A stretch of DNA of 48,520 bases from Duncaniella sp. (GCA_029060405.1 JAIDUB010000082.1:1-48520), one strand, 5' to 3'; counted from the first letter of the stretch, positions 36,209 through 45,244 are shown. The notes: generated by a model from the letters alone, not told the origin. Program-made: numbers and translations.

Positions 36209-37732
36209 CTATGAGCGGGCGTTCATCTCCAGCATCGGATCCATGAACTGGCGTGAGTTGCTTAGCCGCGGCACTTTACGCTGGCCGCCAAGTTTGCCTG
36301 TCGATGCAAGCCAGTCATCAAATATGCCTTTCCTGCCGGGCACTATGGTGAGTTCGTCAAGGAAAATTCCTCCCGAGCGCTTGGCCTGATAGTCGCTGTT
36401 GAGCGACTGCAGCGCCAAGTCAAGGCTATGGGCGAAAGCGGCGAGATCGGCGGGCTGACGCTCAAATTCTATCAGCCATTCATGACGGCCGCGCGAGCGG
36501 TCGCCGGCATATACGGGAGCTGCCGTATAGTTGAGCACCGGAGCATTCATCTCTTTCGATACCTGTGCTATGGCCTTATCGGCATTATCCACCATAAGCT
36601 CCTCACCGAAGGCATTGATGAAATGTTTCGTGCGTCCGGCTATCGAAACGCGCAGCGGCTCGAGCGATTCTATCTTTACGGTGTCGCCTATGTTATATCG
36701 CCAAAGTCCGTTGCAAGAGGTAATGATAAGAGCATATACTTTTCCCACCTCCACTTCCCATGCGGGCACGGGGCGTGCGTCGGGACTGTCAAGCTGATCA
36801 AGCGGCAGAAATTCAAAGAATGTGCCGCAGTCGGTCTCAAGCATCATGCCTCGTGCATCGAAATCATCCTGCACGGCAAAGAATCCTTCCGACGCATTAT
36901 AGGTCTCGAGATACCTCATGCGCGACGGGTCGGTGATATGGCGGTATTGCTCGCGGTAAGGCTCCATCGATATTCCTCCGTGGAAAAACACCTCCAGATT
37001 GGGCCATACATCATGGATAGTCGATGCTCCCTTGCGCTCCACGATAAGTTTGAGCACGGTAAGGAACCACGACGGCACGCCCGAAATATTGGTCACGTTG
37101 CGCCTCACGGCCACGTCGACCAGCGCGGGCAGTTTTTCATACCAGTCAGCCAGCAGGGCTATCTTTTTGTAGGGAGTACGGAAGAAATTTACTATCGGAT
37201 TGATATTCTGAATCAGGTTGGCCGAGAGATCCCCCACCCTCACTCCTTCGGGCAGGTCGAGCTCGTTGGCGAAACTGCCGCCGAGTATAAAGCTCTTGCC
37301 CGAAAAAATCCGGCTGTCGGGCACAAGGTCAAGGTATAGCGCCACCACGTCGGCGCCTCCGCGGTAGTGGGAGTAATGAAACGAATCGGCCGTGATGGGT
37401 ATATACTTGCTTTTGCCGTCGGAAGTACCCGATGACTGGGCGAAATTTCTCGTGCGTCCGGGCCACAGTATATCGCGCTCCCCGTTTACCATACGCATCA
37501 CTTCGGCTCGTATGTCGGGATAAGACACGATCTGAGGCTGGGCTGCAACAAAACTTTCGTAATCCTTTACTTTATCGAAATTATGCCGCTCACCCCACTC
37601 GGTTTTTCTACCGCGGGAAATCAGTTTTTCAAGCCATTTTGACTGGATTTCGCGCAGGCGCAAGGCATTCTCGCGCAGGGTGCGTGCTCTGCGGCTTATT
37701 AGTGGTCGGGCTATGGGAGTAAAGTCAATCAT
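36209..37732 (-). CDS. GH3 auxin-responsive-promoter-like family protein
   Basis: A 507-residue protein of the GH3 adenylating superfamily. FAQSSGTSDGKSKYIPIT near residue 98 is the ATP-binding loop, with YLETYNASEGFFAVQDD near 286 and GLWRYNIGDTV near 345. In plants GH3 proteins join amino acids to hormones. Bacterial members presumably activate an unknown carboxylic acid as an acyl-adenylate. It is followed by the DUF3857 operon on the same strand, 117 bases on, with its own promoter. A -7 element TATATTTG lies at 37750-37743. Confidence 0.9.
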   Translation of the reverse strand: MIDFTPIARPLISRRARTLRENALRLREIQSKWLEKLISRGRKTEWGERHNFDKVKDYESFVAAQPQIVSYPDIRAEVMRMVNGERDILWPGRTRNFAQSSGTSDGKSKYIPITADSFHYSHYRGGADVVALYLDLVPDSRIFSGKSFILGGSFANELDLPEGVRVGDLSANLIQNINPIVNFFRTPYKKIALLADWYEKLPALVDVAVRRNVTNISGVPSWFLTVLKLIVERKGASTIHDVWPNLEVFFHGGISMEPYREQYRHITDPSRMRYLETYNASEGFFAVQDDFDARGMMLETDCGTFFEFLPLDQLDSPDARPVPAWEVEVGKVYALIITSCNGLWRYNIGDTVKIESLEPLRVSIAGRTKHFINAFGEELMVDNADKAIAQVSKEMNAPVLNYTAAPVYAGDRSRGRHEWLIEFERQPADLAAFAHSLDLALQSLNSDYQAKRSGGIFLDELTIVPGRKGIFDDWLASTGKLGGQRKVPRLSNSRQFMDPMLEMNARS

Positions 37733-37742
37733 AATTCACCAA

Positions 37743-37750
37743 CAAATATA
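37743..37750 (-). promoter_or_regulatory. -7 element of the GH3-like gene
   Basis: TATATTTG on the minus strand, 10 bases before the ATG. There is no TTG at the expected position. Confidence 0.5.
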
Positions 37751-37794
37751 AGTACTTTTTTCATATTCCCGACCATTTTTTTCGTCTTTTTGAT

Positions 37795-37802
37795 TAATTT
37801 TG
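37795..37802 (+). promoter_or_regulatory. -7 element touching the prmC start
   Basis: TAATTTTG ends three bases before the prmC ATG, so the message would be leaderless if this element is used. The -33 position lacks TTG. Confidence 0.45.
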
Positions 37803-37805
37803 TGC

Positions 37806-38657
37806 ATGACTCTACGCGAAACGGTACAACAGATTGAAAAAAGTCTTTCGCCACGCTATGGCGCGGGCGAGGCGCGGGCCATGGCGGCTATAATAATGGA
37901 GCATCTTAAAGGTTACTCTACGGTCGACTTGGTGCTTTACGGCGACAGGGAAGTTTCCGATTTCATAAGAGAAAAAATCGATGCCATCGTCAAGCGGCTG
38001 CTTGCGGGCGAACCCATACAATATATTATAGGCTCGACCCGCTGGCACGGATTGACAATAAAGGTAACCCCCGACGTGCTGATACCGCGCCCCGAGACTT
38101 CGGAACTCGTCGACATCATCACTGACCGGTTCGGCGGGACGCCTGACCTGCGTGTACTCGATCTTTGCACGGGCTCAGGCTGCATCGCAATAGCACTTGC
38201 CCGCTCGCTTCCGTTTGCCCGCGTTACCGGAGTGGATATTTCCGCCGGAGCTCTCGAGGTGGCGCGCGACAACGGCAAGGAGCTGAAAGTGTCGGTAAAA
38301 TGGCTTAAAGCCGATGTGCTCGATATGTCGATGACCGGCAATTTTGATATAATAGTAAGCAATCCGCCCTACGTGCTTGAAAGCGAGCGTGCAGGGATGG
38401 AAGCTCACGTGCTTGACCACGAGCCGGCTCTCGCACTTTTTGTCCCCGACGACGATCCGCTGCGGTTTTACCGTGCCATCTTGTCAAAGGCGCCGCATCT
38501 GCTGTCGGACTCAGGACGCATTTATTTTGAAATCAATCCTCTGGAGGCAGCTTCGCTTCGCGACATGATGCGTTCACTCGACTGGCAGGATGTATCGGTG
38601 ATAAAAGACATTCACGGTACCGATCGATTTATAACCGCACTCCGCCCGCAGAAATGA
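37806..38657 (+). CDS. prmC: Release factor glutamine methyltransferase
   Basis: A 283-residue SAM-dependent methyltransferase acting on the GGQ glutamine of RF1/RF2. The SAM site is LDLCTGSGCIAIALA at 118-132, and the catalytic NPPY is at 186-189. IPRPETSELVD near 93 is also typical. I use the ATG at 37806 because an upstream TTG lies inside the -7 element. The stop overlaps recX by ATGA. Confidence 0.95.
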   Translation: MTLRETVQQIEKSLSPRYGAGEARAMAAIIMEHLKGYSTVDLVLYGDREVSDFIREKIDAIVKRLLAGEPIQYIIGSTRWHGLTIKVTPDVLIPRPETSELVDIITDRFGGTPDLRVLDLCTGSGCIAIALARSLPFARVTGVDISAGALEVARDNGKELKVSVKWLKADVLDMSMTGNFDIIVSNPPYVLESERAGMEAHVLDHEPALALFVPDDDPLRFYRAILSKAPHLLSDSGRIYFEINPLEAASLRDMMRSLDWQDVSVIKDIHGTDRFITALRPQK

Positions 38658-39163
38658 AAAATTTCCCCACGCCCGAGCAGGCCCTGTCAAGACTTGCGGC
38701 ACTATGCGCCCGAAGCGAACAATGCTCCTCCGATATAGAAAAAAAGCTTGAGAAGATGCACTTGCAGCCGGGCGACGCCCGCCGTATCATGGAGCGGCTC
38801 AAGGAGCTGAAATTTGTCGACGACGAGCGGTTTGCCCGCGCATATGCCCACGACAAACTCGAGTACCAGCTTTGGGGCAGAATGAAAATCTCGCGCGGTC
38901 TGTGGGCCAAGCGTATTCCCCGAGACCTTATTGATGATGCGCTCGACAATCTCGACCCCGACATTTACCGAAATACTGCCGCCCGGGTGGTAGCCTCGAA
39001 GATGCGGCAACTTGGCGATGAAGCCTTCACGCGCGAGGGGCGCGACAAGATATTACGGTTTGCCATGGGACGAGGCTTTGAAGCCGGGCTCGTTATAAAG
39101 ATATTGTCGTATCTCATAAAAAAGCGGCTTGAAGAAAGCCGCGGCGACGATGAAATGGATTGA
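38654..39163 (+). CDS. recX: RecX family regulatory protein
   Basis: A 169-residue protein made of three-helix repeats: ALCARSEQCSSDIEKKLEK, FVDDERFARAYAHDKLE and GRMKISRGLWAKRIP. RecX modulates RecA filaments. It overlaps prmC by four bases and comF by 14, so the three form one operon. recA itself is not nearby, which is common. Confidence 0.9.
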   Translation: MKNFPTPEQALSRLAALCARSEQCSSDIEKKLEKMHLQPGDARRIMERLKELKFVDDERFARAYAHDKLEYQLWGRMKISRGLWAKRIPRDLIDDALDNLDPDIYRNTAARVVASKMRQLGDEAFTREGRDKILRFAMGRGFEAGLVIKILSYLIKKRLEESRGDDEMD

Positions 39164-39866
39164 CGACATCAGAAAATCGATCAAGTCTCTCGTAGATGTG
39201 ATATGCCCCGACGTGTGCACCGTGTGCGGACGTCGCCTTGTTGACTCCGAGGAAATAATATGCCTCGAATGCCTGTTGCATATGCCTGTAACAGGAATCC
39301 ACGGTGGCGGTCTGACACGTCTCCACGAGCGGGTAGCGTCAACCCGTTATTACGTTGACCGAGCCGCATCATTGATGTGGTATTTCCGCGACAGCGATTA
39401 TGCCCGTCTGATCCATGACGCCAAATACAACAATCGCCCTAAGGTCGCACGCTATCTGGCCGATATGATGGCTCGTGAGCTTACAACCCAAGACTTTTTC
39501 GACGGAGTCGACGTGATAATTCCCGTGCCGCTGCACTTCACAAAGATGCTCAGCCGCGGATATAATCAGGCTCAGGTTATTGCCGAAGCCTTGTCGGCTG
39601 TCACGGGTATTGAGGTAAAGAATAATATAGTATGCCGCCACGCCCATTCCACACAGACCCGCAAGGGAATTGCCGCGCGCGATGCCAACGCCCGCGAATC
39701 ATATGCTCTCGAGCGACCCGATGAGCTCGACGGCCTGCATATTCTTTTAGTCGACGACGTCGTCACTACAGGCGCCACTCTCCGCGCATGTCTCGACCTG
39801 ATTGCGCGTAACTGCACGTCGACACGCATGAGCTTCCTCACTCTCGCCGCCGCTCAGCTGCAATAG
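39150..39866 (+). CDS. comF: ComF-family phosphoribosyltransferase-like protein
   Basis: A 238-residue protein. I choose the ATG at 39150 (MKWIDDIRK), 14 bases inside recX, over a TTG seven codons upstream. A zinc-finger-like N-terminus has Cys19, 23, 26, 38 and 41. The phosphoribosyltransferase fold has RGYNQAQVIAEAL and the PRPP loop ILLVDDVVTTGATL near 195-208. ComF homologues are linked to DNA uptake or replication restart, but the precise reaction is unknown. Confidence 0.92.
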   Translation: MKWIDDIRKSIKSLVDVICPDVCTVCGRRLVDSEEIICLECLLHMPVTGIHGGGLTRLHERVASTRYYVDRAASLMWYFRDSDYARLIHDAKYNNRPKVARYLADMMARELTTQDFFDGVDVIIPVPLHFTKMLSRGYNQAQVIAEALSAVTGIEVKNNIVCRHAHSTQTRKGIAARDANARESYALERPDELDGLHILLVDDVVTTGATLRACLDLIARNCTSTRMSFLTLAAAQLQ

Positions 39867-40003
39867 TGTTTTATTTTGTTAAATATTGTAATCAAGTATT
39901 TACATAACCACAATTCAGGCAAAATTGACCACAAAATCAGATATTCAGAATAAAATTATAGTTAAATAGCGTTTAAAAATTTCGTGCTGAGCTCGGTAAC
40001 AGG

Positions 40004-40011
40004 TAATTTTG
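40004..40011 (+). promoter_or_regulatory. -7 element of the FadL-like gene
   Basis: TAATTTTG, 46 bases before the ATG. TTC rather than TTG is at the -33 position. Confidence 0.5.
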
Positions 40012-40057
40012 CAGTGGAAAACGATTCACTACGTTTTTTATTACAATATTATCAGTA

Positions 40058-41449
40058 ATGAAGAAATTTATATTTACAGCAGCATTAGCCGCAACGGTTT
40101 CGCTCGGAGCGATGGCCGAAGGCTATCAGGTCAATTCATTATCGGCAAAGCAGATAGGCATGGGTCACACCGGTGTGGCTATGAACCTTGGCGCCGAAAG
40201 CATGTTCTTCAACCCCGGCGCGCTCGGCTTCATGGACAAGACCCTCGACCTCTCGGGCTCGTTCACAGCCATCATGCCTACGGCCACAGCCACGGTCGAT
40301 GGTAAGAAATTCACCACCGATGCCGGAATCTCCACCCCGATAGGCGTGCACGCCGCATTCTCGATTTTCGACAATTTCAAGGCCGGTATTTCATTTTACA
40401 CCCCCTATGGCAGCAGCATCGACTGGACCAAGGACTGGCCCGGCGCTGTGCTCAGCCAGAGCGTTGATCTGAAGGTGTTCACCATACAGCCCACGCTTTC
40501 ATGGCGCATCATACCGAAACTCTCCGTTGGAGCCGGACTCATGATTTCGTGGGGTAGCGTTGACCTCAACAAGGGTCTCGTGACTGCTTCATCGATGGAT
40601 AAGATGATGGGCGTGCTCCAAGCCACCGGTCAGTTACCGCAGGGCGTTCCCGCTTTCGGCAACACCACTCCCGCCGCCATAAACCTCACGGGAACCTCCG
40701 ACGTAGCAGTGGGCGTGAACGTGGGCGCGATGTATGAAATCAACCGTAAGTGGAATGTAGGAGCATCATTCCGCACTGAAATGAAAATGAAAGTCGGCGC
40801 CGGCACCGCATCAGTAAGCTACGCCAACGCTGTCGCACAGAATATTCTTGAGAATACCGTTAAGGTAATCGATCAGGCCAATTTCAAGGCTTCGATGCCG
40901 TGCCCTTGGGTGCTTAGTCTCGGTACATCCTATAAGCCCATAGAATCACTCATCCTTGCATTTGACGCCCGACTTACCGGCTGGCACGCCTACAAGTCGC
41001 TCGACGTAGAGTTCCTCAACCCCGATCTGGCCAACTTCAACCAGTACATCGAGAAAAACTACCGCAATTCATGGTGCTTCTCGCTCGGCGGACAGTATTC
41101 GGTAAGCAAGCGCTTCGACGTGCGCCTCGGCCTGATGGTCGACACCACGCCCGTCAATAAGGATTACTACAATCCCGAGACTCCCGGCATGACCAAGATC
41201 GAGCCCACGGCCGGACTCTCGTTCCGCCCACTCCCCTCTCTCTCCATCGACCTCGGTTTCATGTATATACATGGCTGCGGCAAGAAAGGCGCAAGCGTCG
41301 TTTATGATGACCTCATCGGCAAAACGATGTATGGCCAGCTCGGACCGGATATGGCCTCGCAGTTCGGATTCTCAACCACCGGGAAATTCACAGCCGATTA
41401 CAAGCTCCACGCCTTCGCTCCCTCAATAGGAATTAGCTACTCATTCTGA
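40058..41449 (+). CDS. OmpP1/FadL-family outer-membrane channel
   Basis: A 463-residue barrel protein with signal peptide MKKFIFTAALAATVSLGAMA. The FadL plug segment is GYQVNSLSAKQIGMGHTGVA, followed by ESMFFNPGALGF. It ends SIGISYSF, the terminal aromatic sorting signal. FadL-type channels import hydrophobic molecules such as fatty acids through a lateral opening. It is monocistronic, with a promoter element upstream and a strong terminator downstream. Confidence 0.93.
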   Translation: MKKFIFTAALAATVSLGAMAEGYQVNSLSAKQIGMGHTGVAMNLGAESMFFNPGALGFMDKTLDLSGSFTAIMPTATATVDGKKFTTDAGISTPIGVHAAFSIFDNFKAGISFYTPYGSSIDWTKDWPGAVLSQSVDLKVFTIQPTLSWRIIPKLSVGAGLMISWGSVDLNKGLVTASSMDKMMGVLQATGQLPQGVPAFGNTTPAAINLTGTSDVAVGVNVGAMYEINRKWNVGASFRTEMKMKVGAGTASVSYANAVAQNILENTVKVIDQANFKASMPCPWVLSLGTSYKPIESLILAFDARLTGWHAYKSLDVEFLNPDLANFNQYIEKNYRNSWCFSLGGQYSVSKRFDVRLGLMVDTTPVNKDYYNPETPGMTKIEPTAGLSFRPLPSLSIDLGFMYIHGCGKKGASVVYDDLIGKTMYGQLGPDMASQFGFSTTGKFTADYKLHAFAPSIGISYSF

Positions 41450-41475
41450 TCTTCTATACTATTATGCAATGTGTG

Positions 41476-41510
41476 CGGCCTGCCGCGGGTTAATAACCCA
41501 AGGCAGGCCG
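41476..41510 (+). terminator. Terminator after the FadL-like gene
   Basis: CGGCCTGCC (41476-41484) pairs with GGCAGGCCG (41502-41510). An inner GGGTTA/TAACCC stem lies inside the loop. TATTATTTTATTATC follows. Confidence 0.8.
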
Positions 41511-41599
41511 TATTATTTTATTATCAGAGCTTACCAACGAGTTGTCGATTGTGACGGAGGCACATCATTGTCATAAACTTCTCAGAGCGATGTCGGTGC

Positions 41600-42000
41600 G
41601 TGAGATGACGAAAGCCATTACATCCCCGAGGGATGGCCAACTTTATAGTCCCGGGTGCTCGTCACCCGGAGTAGCTCAACAGCTCACAACCCAACCTCGG
41701 AGGGGTAAAACAATGCGACGACATGGAGCGGGGGTCGCTGACCCTCGCCGCAGCGGCTACACGCGGCGAAGATCGCGGGCAGTCATGCAGCCGCGAAGCG
41801 GCGACGTCGTCGAAAACCGCGGGTGTGAGCCCGTGGAGTAGCAAGGCAGACATATCTGAGCCGCGGAGCGGCGATGTTGTAGTGGTCGCTCACACGACGT
41901 CGCAGCTCCGCAGCTCATATGGGAGCATCACTCTTTTTCCGCGGGCTTACACCCGCGGTTACCGTCGACATCGGGTCTCCGACCCTCATTAATACCATAT
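41600..42000. repeat. Cluster of short GGGT/ACCC hairpins, non-coding
   Basis: A 400-base GC-rich stretch with no supported gene. It holds at least five short hairpins of the form GGGT-loop-ACCC or close variants: CCGGGTGCTCGTCACCCGG, GGGTCGCTGACCC, GCGGGTGTGAGCCCG, CCGCGGGCTTACACCCGCGG and GGGTCTCCGACCC. CCGCGAAGCGG and CCGCGGAGCGG lie among them. The copy at 41814-41836 and the one at 41939-41960 are inverted relative to each other. This resembles REP/BIME-type intergenic repeats. Confidence 0.65.
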
Positions 42001-42014
42001 TGCAGTTGCCGGGA

Positions 42015-42339
42015 AACATCGCAAAGCGACTATTCTTTACCCACAGAAGTAGACTTCACCTGCTCAGCAGGTGAAAGCATAATAGCGTAGGGTTGAGGTA
42101 ATTACCGAAACCCTACGTCAGGTAAAATCCCCAAATAATGCACGCGCGGGAGCGTGTGCAAGTAGTGATGATCAGCAGTCCCTATTGTCGTTGCGATACT
42201 CGCACACGTTCCTGCGCGTGCGGAATATATAAGTCATTTGTTTCGTGGTGTTTCGGCTGTGGCTCAACCCCACGCCATTATATAGACACCTGCGCTGCAG
42301 GTGACTTCTGTGGGTAAAGTATAGTCGCAAAGCGATGTT
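42015..42339. repeat. 325-bp nested inverted-repeat element
   Basis: The left arm (42015-42073) and right arm (42287-42339) are imperfect inverted copies sharing AACATCGC, TTTGCGACTAT or its equivalent, TTTACCCACAGAAGT and CACCTGC-GCAGGTG. Inside are CGTAGGGTT/AACCCTACG (42086-42117), GCACGCGC-GTGTGC arms (42140-42159 and 42202-42221) and CGTGG-CCACG near 42244-42274. The whole could fold as one branched structure. There is no coding potential that I trust. Confidence 0.7.
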
Positions 42340-42611
42340 CCTACAAGGGTTTATGCATGCCTGAGGATGAAGATATGGTGCGGGGATTGCGGCTAATTAC
42401 AACTTTATGCCCCTCGGTGCAAAGCTCCGCCTCAACAATGCCGTGGGGTCAATTCAGTCAGCGTACCATCTGCTACTATTTATCCCAAAGATCTGCTTTT
42501 CGGCTCAAACATACGTACGACAACAAGCAACTCCCCTTGCACAGGGAAGCTGCTCGGATATTTTTTCAAATAAATGAAAGAGAGCCGGTGCGGCCCGTGA
42601 AATGCCTGTTA
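42340..42611. other. Non-coding stretch upstream of rpsU 3' end
   Basis: About 270 bases between the inverted-repeat element and the rpsU stop. I see no supported gene or strong hairpin. Confidence 0.5.
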
Positions 42612-42803
42612 TTATTCCTCGGTAGCGCGGAGCTGCTGAACGTAAACGGCCTTCATCATTTTCTTGCGATTGGTCACAGAGGGCTTTTCAAAAGCCTGAC
42701 GGCTGCGGAGCTCGCGAACGATGCCGGTCTTTTCAAATTTACGTTTGAATTTCTTGAGAGCTCTTTCGATGTTCTCGCCTTCTTTTACTTGTACGATAAT
42801 CAT
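42612..42803 (-). CDS. rpsU: 30S ribosomal protein S21
   Basis: A 63-residue basic protein. MIIVQVKEGENIERALKKFKRKFEKTGIVRELR is the classical S21 opening with K/R-rich helices. S21 assists initiation through the 3' end of 16S rRNA. Bacteroidota mostly lack Shine-Dalgarno-driven initiation and S21 is implicated in hiding the anti-SD. It has a perfect promoter upstream and is divergent from the response regulator. Confidence 0.97.
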   Translation of the reverse strand: MIIVQVKEGENIERALKKFKRKFEKTGIVRELRSRQAFEKPSVTNRKKMMKAVYVQQLRATEE

Positions 42804-42857
42804 ATCTTTTGCTTGGTTATTTATATGTTGTTATTAATTTTCTTACTTTTAGCGCGG

Positions 42858-42889
42858 CAAAATTACAAATTTGTTTTTTACGGAGCAAA
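42858..42889 (-). promoter_or_regulatory. Promoter of rpsU
   Basis: On the minus strand TTTG at 42889-42886, a 20-base spacer, TAATTTTG at 42865-42858. The leader is about 50 bases. Confidence 0.75.
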
Positions 42890-42991
42890 TTTTTCCGCCA
42901 TTTTTTATGCCATTTTTTAGCTTGGAAGCGTGCATGTGGCTGTCAAGCTACATTTCGGTTACAATTTTACAACTTTTTTTGCATAATTTCT

Positions 42992-42999
42992 TACCTTTG
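42992..42999 (+). promoter_or_regulatory. -7 element of the response regulator gene
   Basis: TACCTTTG, 36 bases before the GTG start. No well-placed TTG is seen. Confidence 0.5.
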
Positions 43000-43035
43000 T
43001 ACTGCAAAAATATAAATCAGGCATTTCTATACACC

Positions 43036-43734
43036 GTGAACGATTCAGATAAAGGCACAATTCTTCTTATTGACAGCGACGAGAGCATCATCACATTGCT
43101 CCGCGATATGCTGTGTGCCGACGGTTTTGAAGTGCAGGAATGTACCACGGCAGAGCAGGCGCTGGTAATGCCGCTCGAAAGTTTCCGCCTTATCATCAGC
43201 GAAATCGACCTTGACCAGATCGACGGTTTTGAATTTCTCGAGCGCCTCAAGGACATGCCCATGACCGCCAATATCCCCCTTATATTCTGTACGGCACGCG
43301 ACAGCGAGAATGACCTCATAGAAGGTCTCAATCTCGGCGCCGACGACTATATTATAAAGCCGTTCTCACTGCGTGAGATGATGGCGCGTGTACGTTCAGT
43401 ACTCCGCCGCCACCGTTATGTGCCGGTTATGACTATAGCGCCTAAGGCTTTTGAGTTCAAGACTCTGAAGGTGGATCTCAGCGGGCATACCGTAAAAATC
43501 GACGGCGCTCCCGTTTCATTCTCCCCCACCGAATTCCAGATACTTTCCATGCTCGTCAAGAATCAGGGCAAGGTATTCTCGCGCGAAGAGATATTTAAGG
43601 AAGCATGGCCCGGAGAAGCCGAAGTATCGAAGCGCACTGTCGATGTCAACATATCCCGTATCCGCAAGAAGCTCGCCCAGTATGGCGCCAACATCGTCAA
43701 CCGCTCGGGAATCGGCTACGGATTTATCGACTGA
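43036..43734 (+). CDS. Atypical OmpR/PhoB-type response regulator
   Basis: A 232-residue protein with receiver (1-120) and winged-helix DNA-binding (130-232) domains. The GTG at 43036 is the only start after the promoter; longer frames run through it. The receiver has [16 protein letters not shown] where LIISDI-MPEMDGFE is expected, so Glu56 replaces the phosphoacceptor Asp. Ser14 replaces one acidic-pocket Asp (IDSDE). Thr86 and Lys108 are kept. The effector has the normal recognition helix ([14 protein letters not shown]). There is no histidine kinase nearby. Glu at this site often mimics phosphorylation, so it may be constitutively active. Confidence 0.9.
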   Translation: MNDSDKGTILLIDSDESIITLLRDMLCADGFEVQECTTAEQALVMPLESFRLIISEIDLDQIDGFEFLERLKDMPMTANIPLIFCTARDSENDLIEGLNLGADDYIIKPFSLREMMARVRSVLRRHRYVPVMTIAPKAFEFKTLKVDLSGHTVKIDGAPVSFSPTEFQILSMLVKNQGKVFSREEIFKEAWPGEAEVSKRTVDVNISRIRKKLAQYGANIVNRSGIGYGFID

Positions 43735-43736
43735 AA

Positions 43737-44345
43737 ATGCCCCTTTCATCACTACCTCCATGTGCGGTGGCCGGAATCAACGAAGCCGGCACCGACGAAG
43801 CAGGCCGCGGCTGTCTGGCAGGTCCCGTTGTGGCGGCTGCAGTGATATTACCCGCCGGATTCTCACATCCGCTGCTCAACGACTCCAAACAGCTCACTGA
43901 AGCGCGTCGCGAAAAGCTGCGTCCCATTATCGAGGCCGAAGCCGTAGCATGGGCAATAGGCATCGTCGACAATGAGGAAATCGACCGCATAAATATACTT
44001 AACGCATCCATCCTCGCCATGCACCGCGCGCTTGACCTCCTGAGCGTGAAACCCGGCGCTGTGATTGTCGACGGCAACCGATTCAAGCCTTGGAGCGACA
44101 TACCTTATACTACATACGTGAAAGGAGATGGCCGCTTCGGCAATATCGCCGCCGCATCGATTCTTGCAAAAACCGAGCGTGACCGCATAATGATGAAAGC
44201 TGCCGAAAAGTATCCCGGATATGGCTGGGAAGCCAACAAAGGGTATCCCACTGCTGCTCACCGCGAAGCTATCGCACGCCTCGGTACCACCCCGCTCCAT
44301 CGCCTGAGTTTCCGCCTCCTACCCGAGCCATCGCTATTTGACTGA
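43737..44345 (+). CDS. rnhB: Ribonuclease HII
   Basis: A 202-residue enzyme that cuts the RNA strand at ribonucleotides in [18 protein letters not shown] near residue 14 gives the Asp/Glu pair. [12 protein letters not shown] and [21 protein letters not shown] follow, and [13 protein letters not shown] near the end is also typical. The ATG at 43737 is two bases after the response regulator stop, so the two are coupled. Confidence 0.95.
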   Translation: MPLSSLPPCAVAGINEAGTDEAGRGCLAGPVVAAAVILPAGFSHPLLNDSKQLTEARREKLRPIIEAEAVAWAIGIVDNEEIDRINILNASILAMHRALDLLSVKPGAVIVDGNRFKPWSDIPYTTYVKGDGRFGNIAAASILAKTERDRIMMKAAEKYPGYGWEANKGYPTAAHREAIARLGTTPLHRLSFRLLPEPSLFD

Positions 44346-44382
44346 CTTTATTCATTTAATTGAGAGCAAGTGCGCATATTCA

Positions 44383-44582
44383 ACCTGCAAGTGCAAAATT
44401 AAGCAATAAATTTGAAGAACTCTACGACCGTGGAAGAAAACCCAAGTTTCAGCCTCGGTCTTTTGTTTATTTTTATGATAACTTCTTTAAGCATCTGATC
44501 TGAGATTAAATCGAAGTCTGTACCCTTGGGGATTGCCTGATCAGATTGTTGTGGTACTCAATACAACTTTTCCATGACGCAT
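44383..44582 (-). pseudogene. Remnant of the IS30 3' end
   Basis: About 200 bases closely match 47279-47490 in the same orientation, starting at the same terminus ACCTGCAA. In the minus strand it reads the C-terminal part of an IS30 transposase (HNNLIRQ..., then TDFDLISDQMLKEVIIK). A short deletion after LIRQ breaks the frame, and no 5' part remains. Confidence 0.8.
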
Positions 44583-44971
44583 ATGGTGGAATCTATATGA
44601 ATTTAATATTCATAATAGCCCCACTAATAACATTTTTTCTTATCTTTGCGCATGGATTCGGTGCCGAAGAGTTGGCTCTACGAATCAACAACTTTAATAA
44701 AAGGTGTTATTGAAATTTTATCTTTCATTATCGAACTTGGCGGTTTGAATTGTAGCAAAGATAAGATTGGCAATAGCACCTGCATCGGTGGCTTATACCC
44801 TGTCGTGACCGACAGCTTATATAGCTCTATCGGTGTGGGGCTATTGTTTTATCTGCTACAAGGGTACGCCAAGACCTGATAATGGGATAAAACAAGATAC
44901 ATTCCTCACACCTTTTTCATGTCCGTTCATTAACAGTCCTGCGGGGAATTAGAGGGCAATTTTTTACCATT
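44583..44971. other. AT-rich stretch with one weak open frame
   Basis: About 390 bases with no gene I recognise. A -7-like TATCTTTG (44641-44648) stands three bases before an ATG at 44652. That ATG opens 75 codons ending at 44879 (MDSVPKSWLYEST... with a hydrophobic SIGVGLLFYLLQGY end). It could be a small membrane protein fragment or chance. Confidence 0.4.
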
Positions 44972-45240
44972 ATGGTTTTAGAGAATTATTTGACCTTAGT
45001 ACAAGGAAAAGGAAACAAGTATTGCACTATCACTCTAAATAACGGTGATATATTGGAAGGTGTGTTCATAGGTTTAAGAACTCCCGGACGTCATCTAATG
45101 GAGATCAGGCCTACCGATAAAACAAGAGAACTTTATGACAATCCGACCCCAATCCCGCCTTTGCATCAGGAGACACTTTAGAAGTTAAAAATTTAGGAAT
45201 AGACATCTCAAATATTGAGTACATCAGATTTAACAATTAA
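44972..45240 (+). CDS. Small unknown protein, apparently frameshifted
   Basis: The frame from 44972 gives 69 residues (MVLENYLTLVQGKGNKYC...) ending TAG at 45181. Read one base back from about 45160, the frame continues FASGDTLEVKNLGIDISNIEYIRFNN to a TAA at 45238-45240, four bases before the next ATG. The restored protein would be about 89 residues. CTITLNNGDILEGVFIG has an Sm-like feel, but I do not recognise the family. A one-base deletion, a sequencing error or a -1 slip at CCTTT are all possible. Confidence 0.55.
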
Positions 45241-45244
45241 ATCC

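Noticed and set aside
41542-41992. Short Arg/Gly-rich frames in the hairpin cluster
   Set aside because: The residues reflect GC-rich palindromes, and reading frames overlap on both strands without a promoter or a domain.
41600-42339. CRISPR array
   Set aside because: The repeats are variable hairpins with irregular spacing; there are no uniform direct repeats with unique spacers and no cas genes.
42357-42920. A 187-codon frame on the plus strand over rpsU
   Set aside because: It covers the rpsU gene and its promoter in antisense and has no family resemblance; rpsU is certain.
44652-44879. A 75-codon frame after a -7-like element
   Set aside because: No family is recognised and it lies in degenerate DNA next to an IS remnant, so I mention it only within the gap entry.
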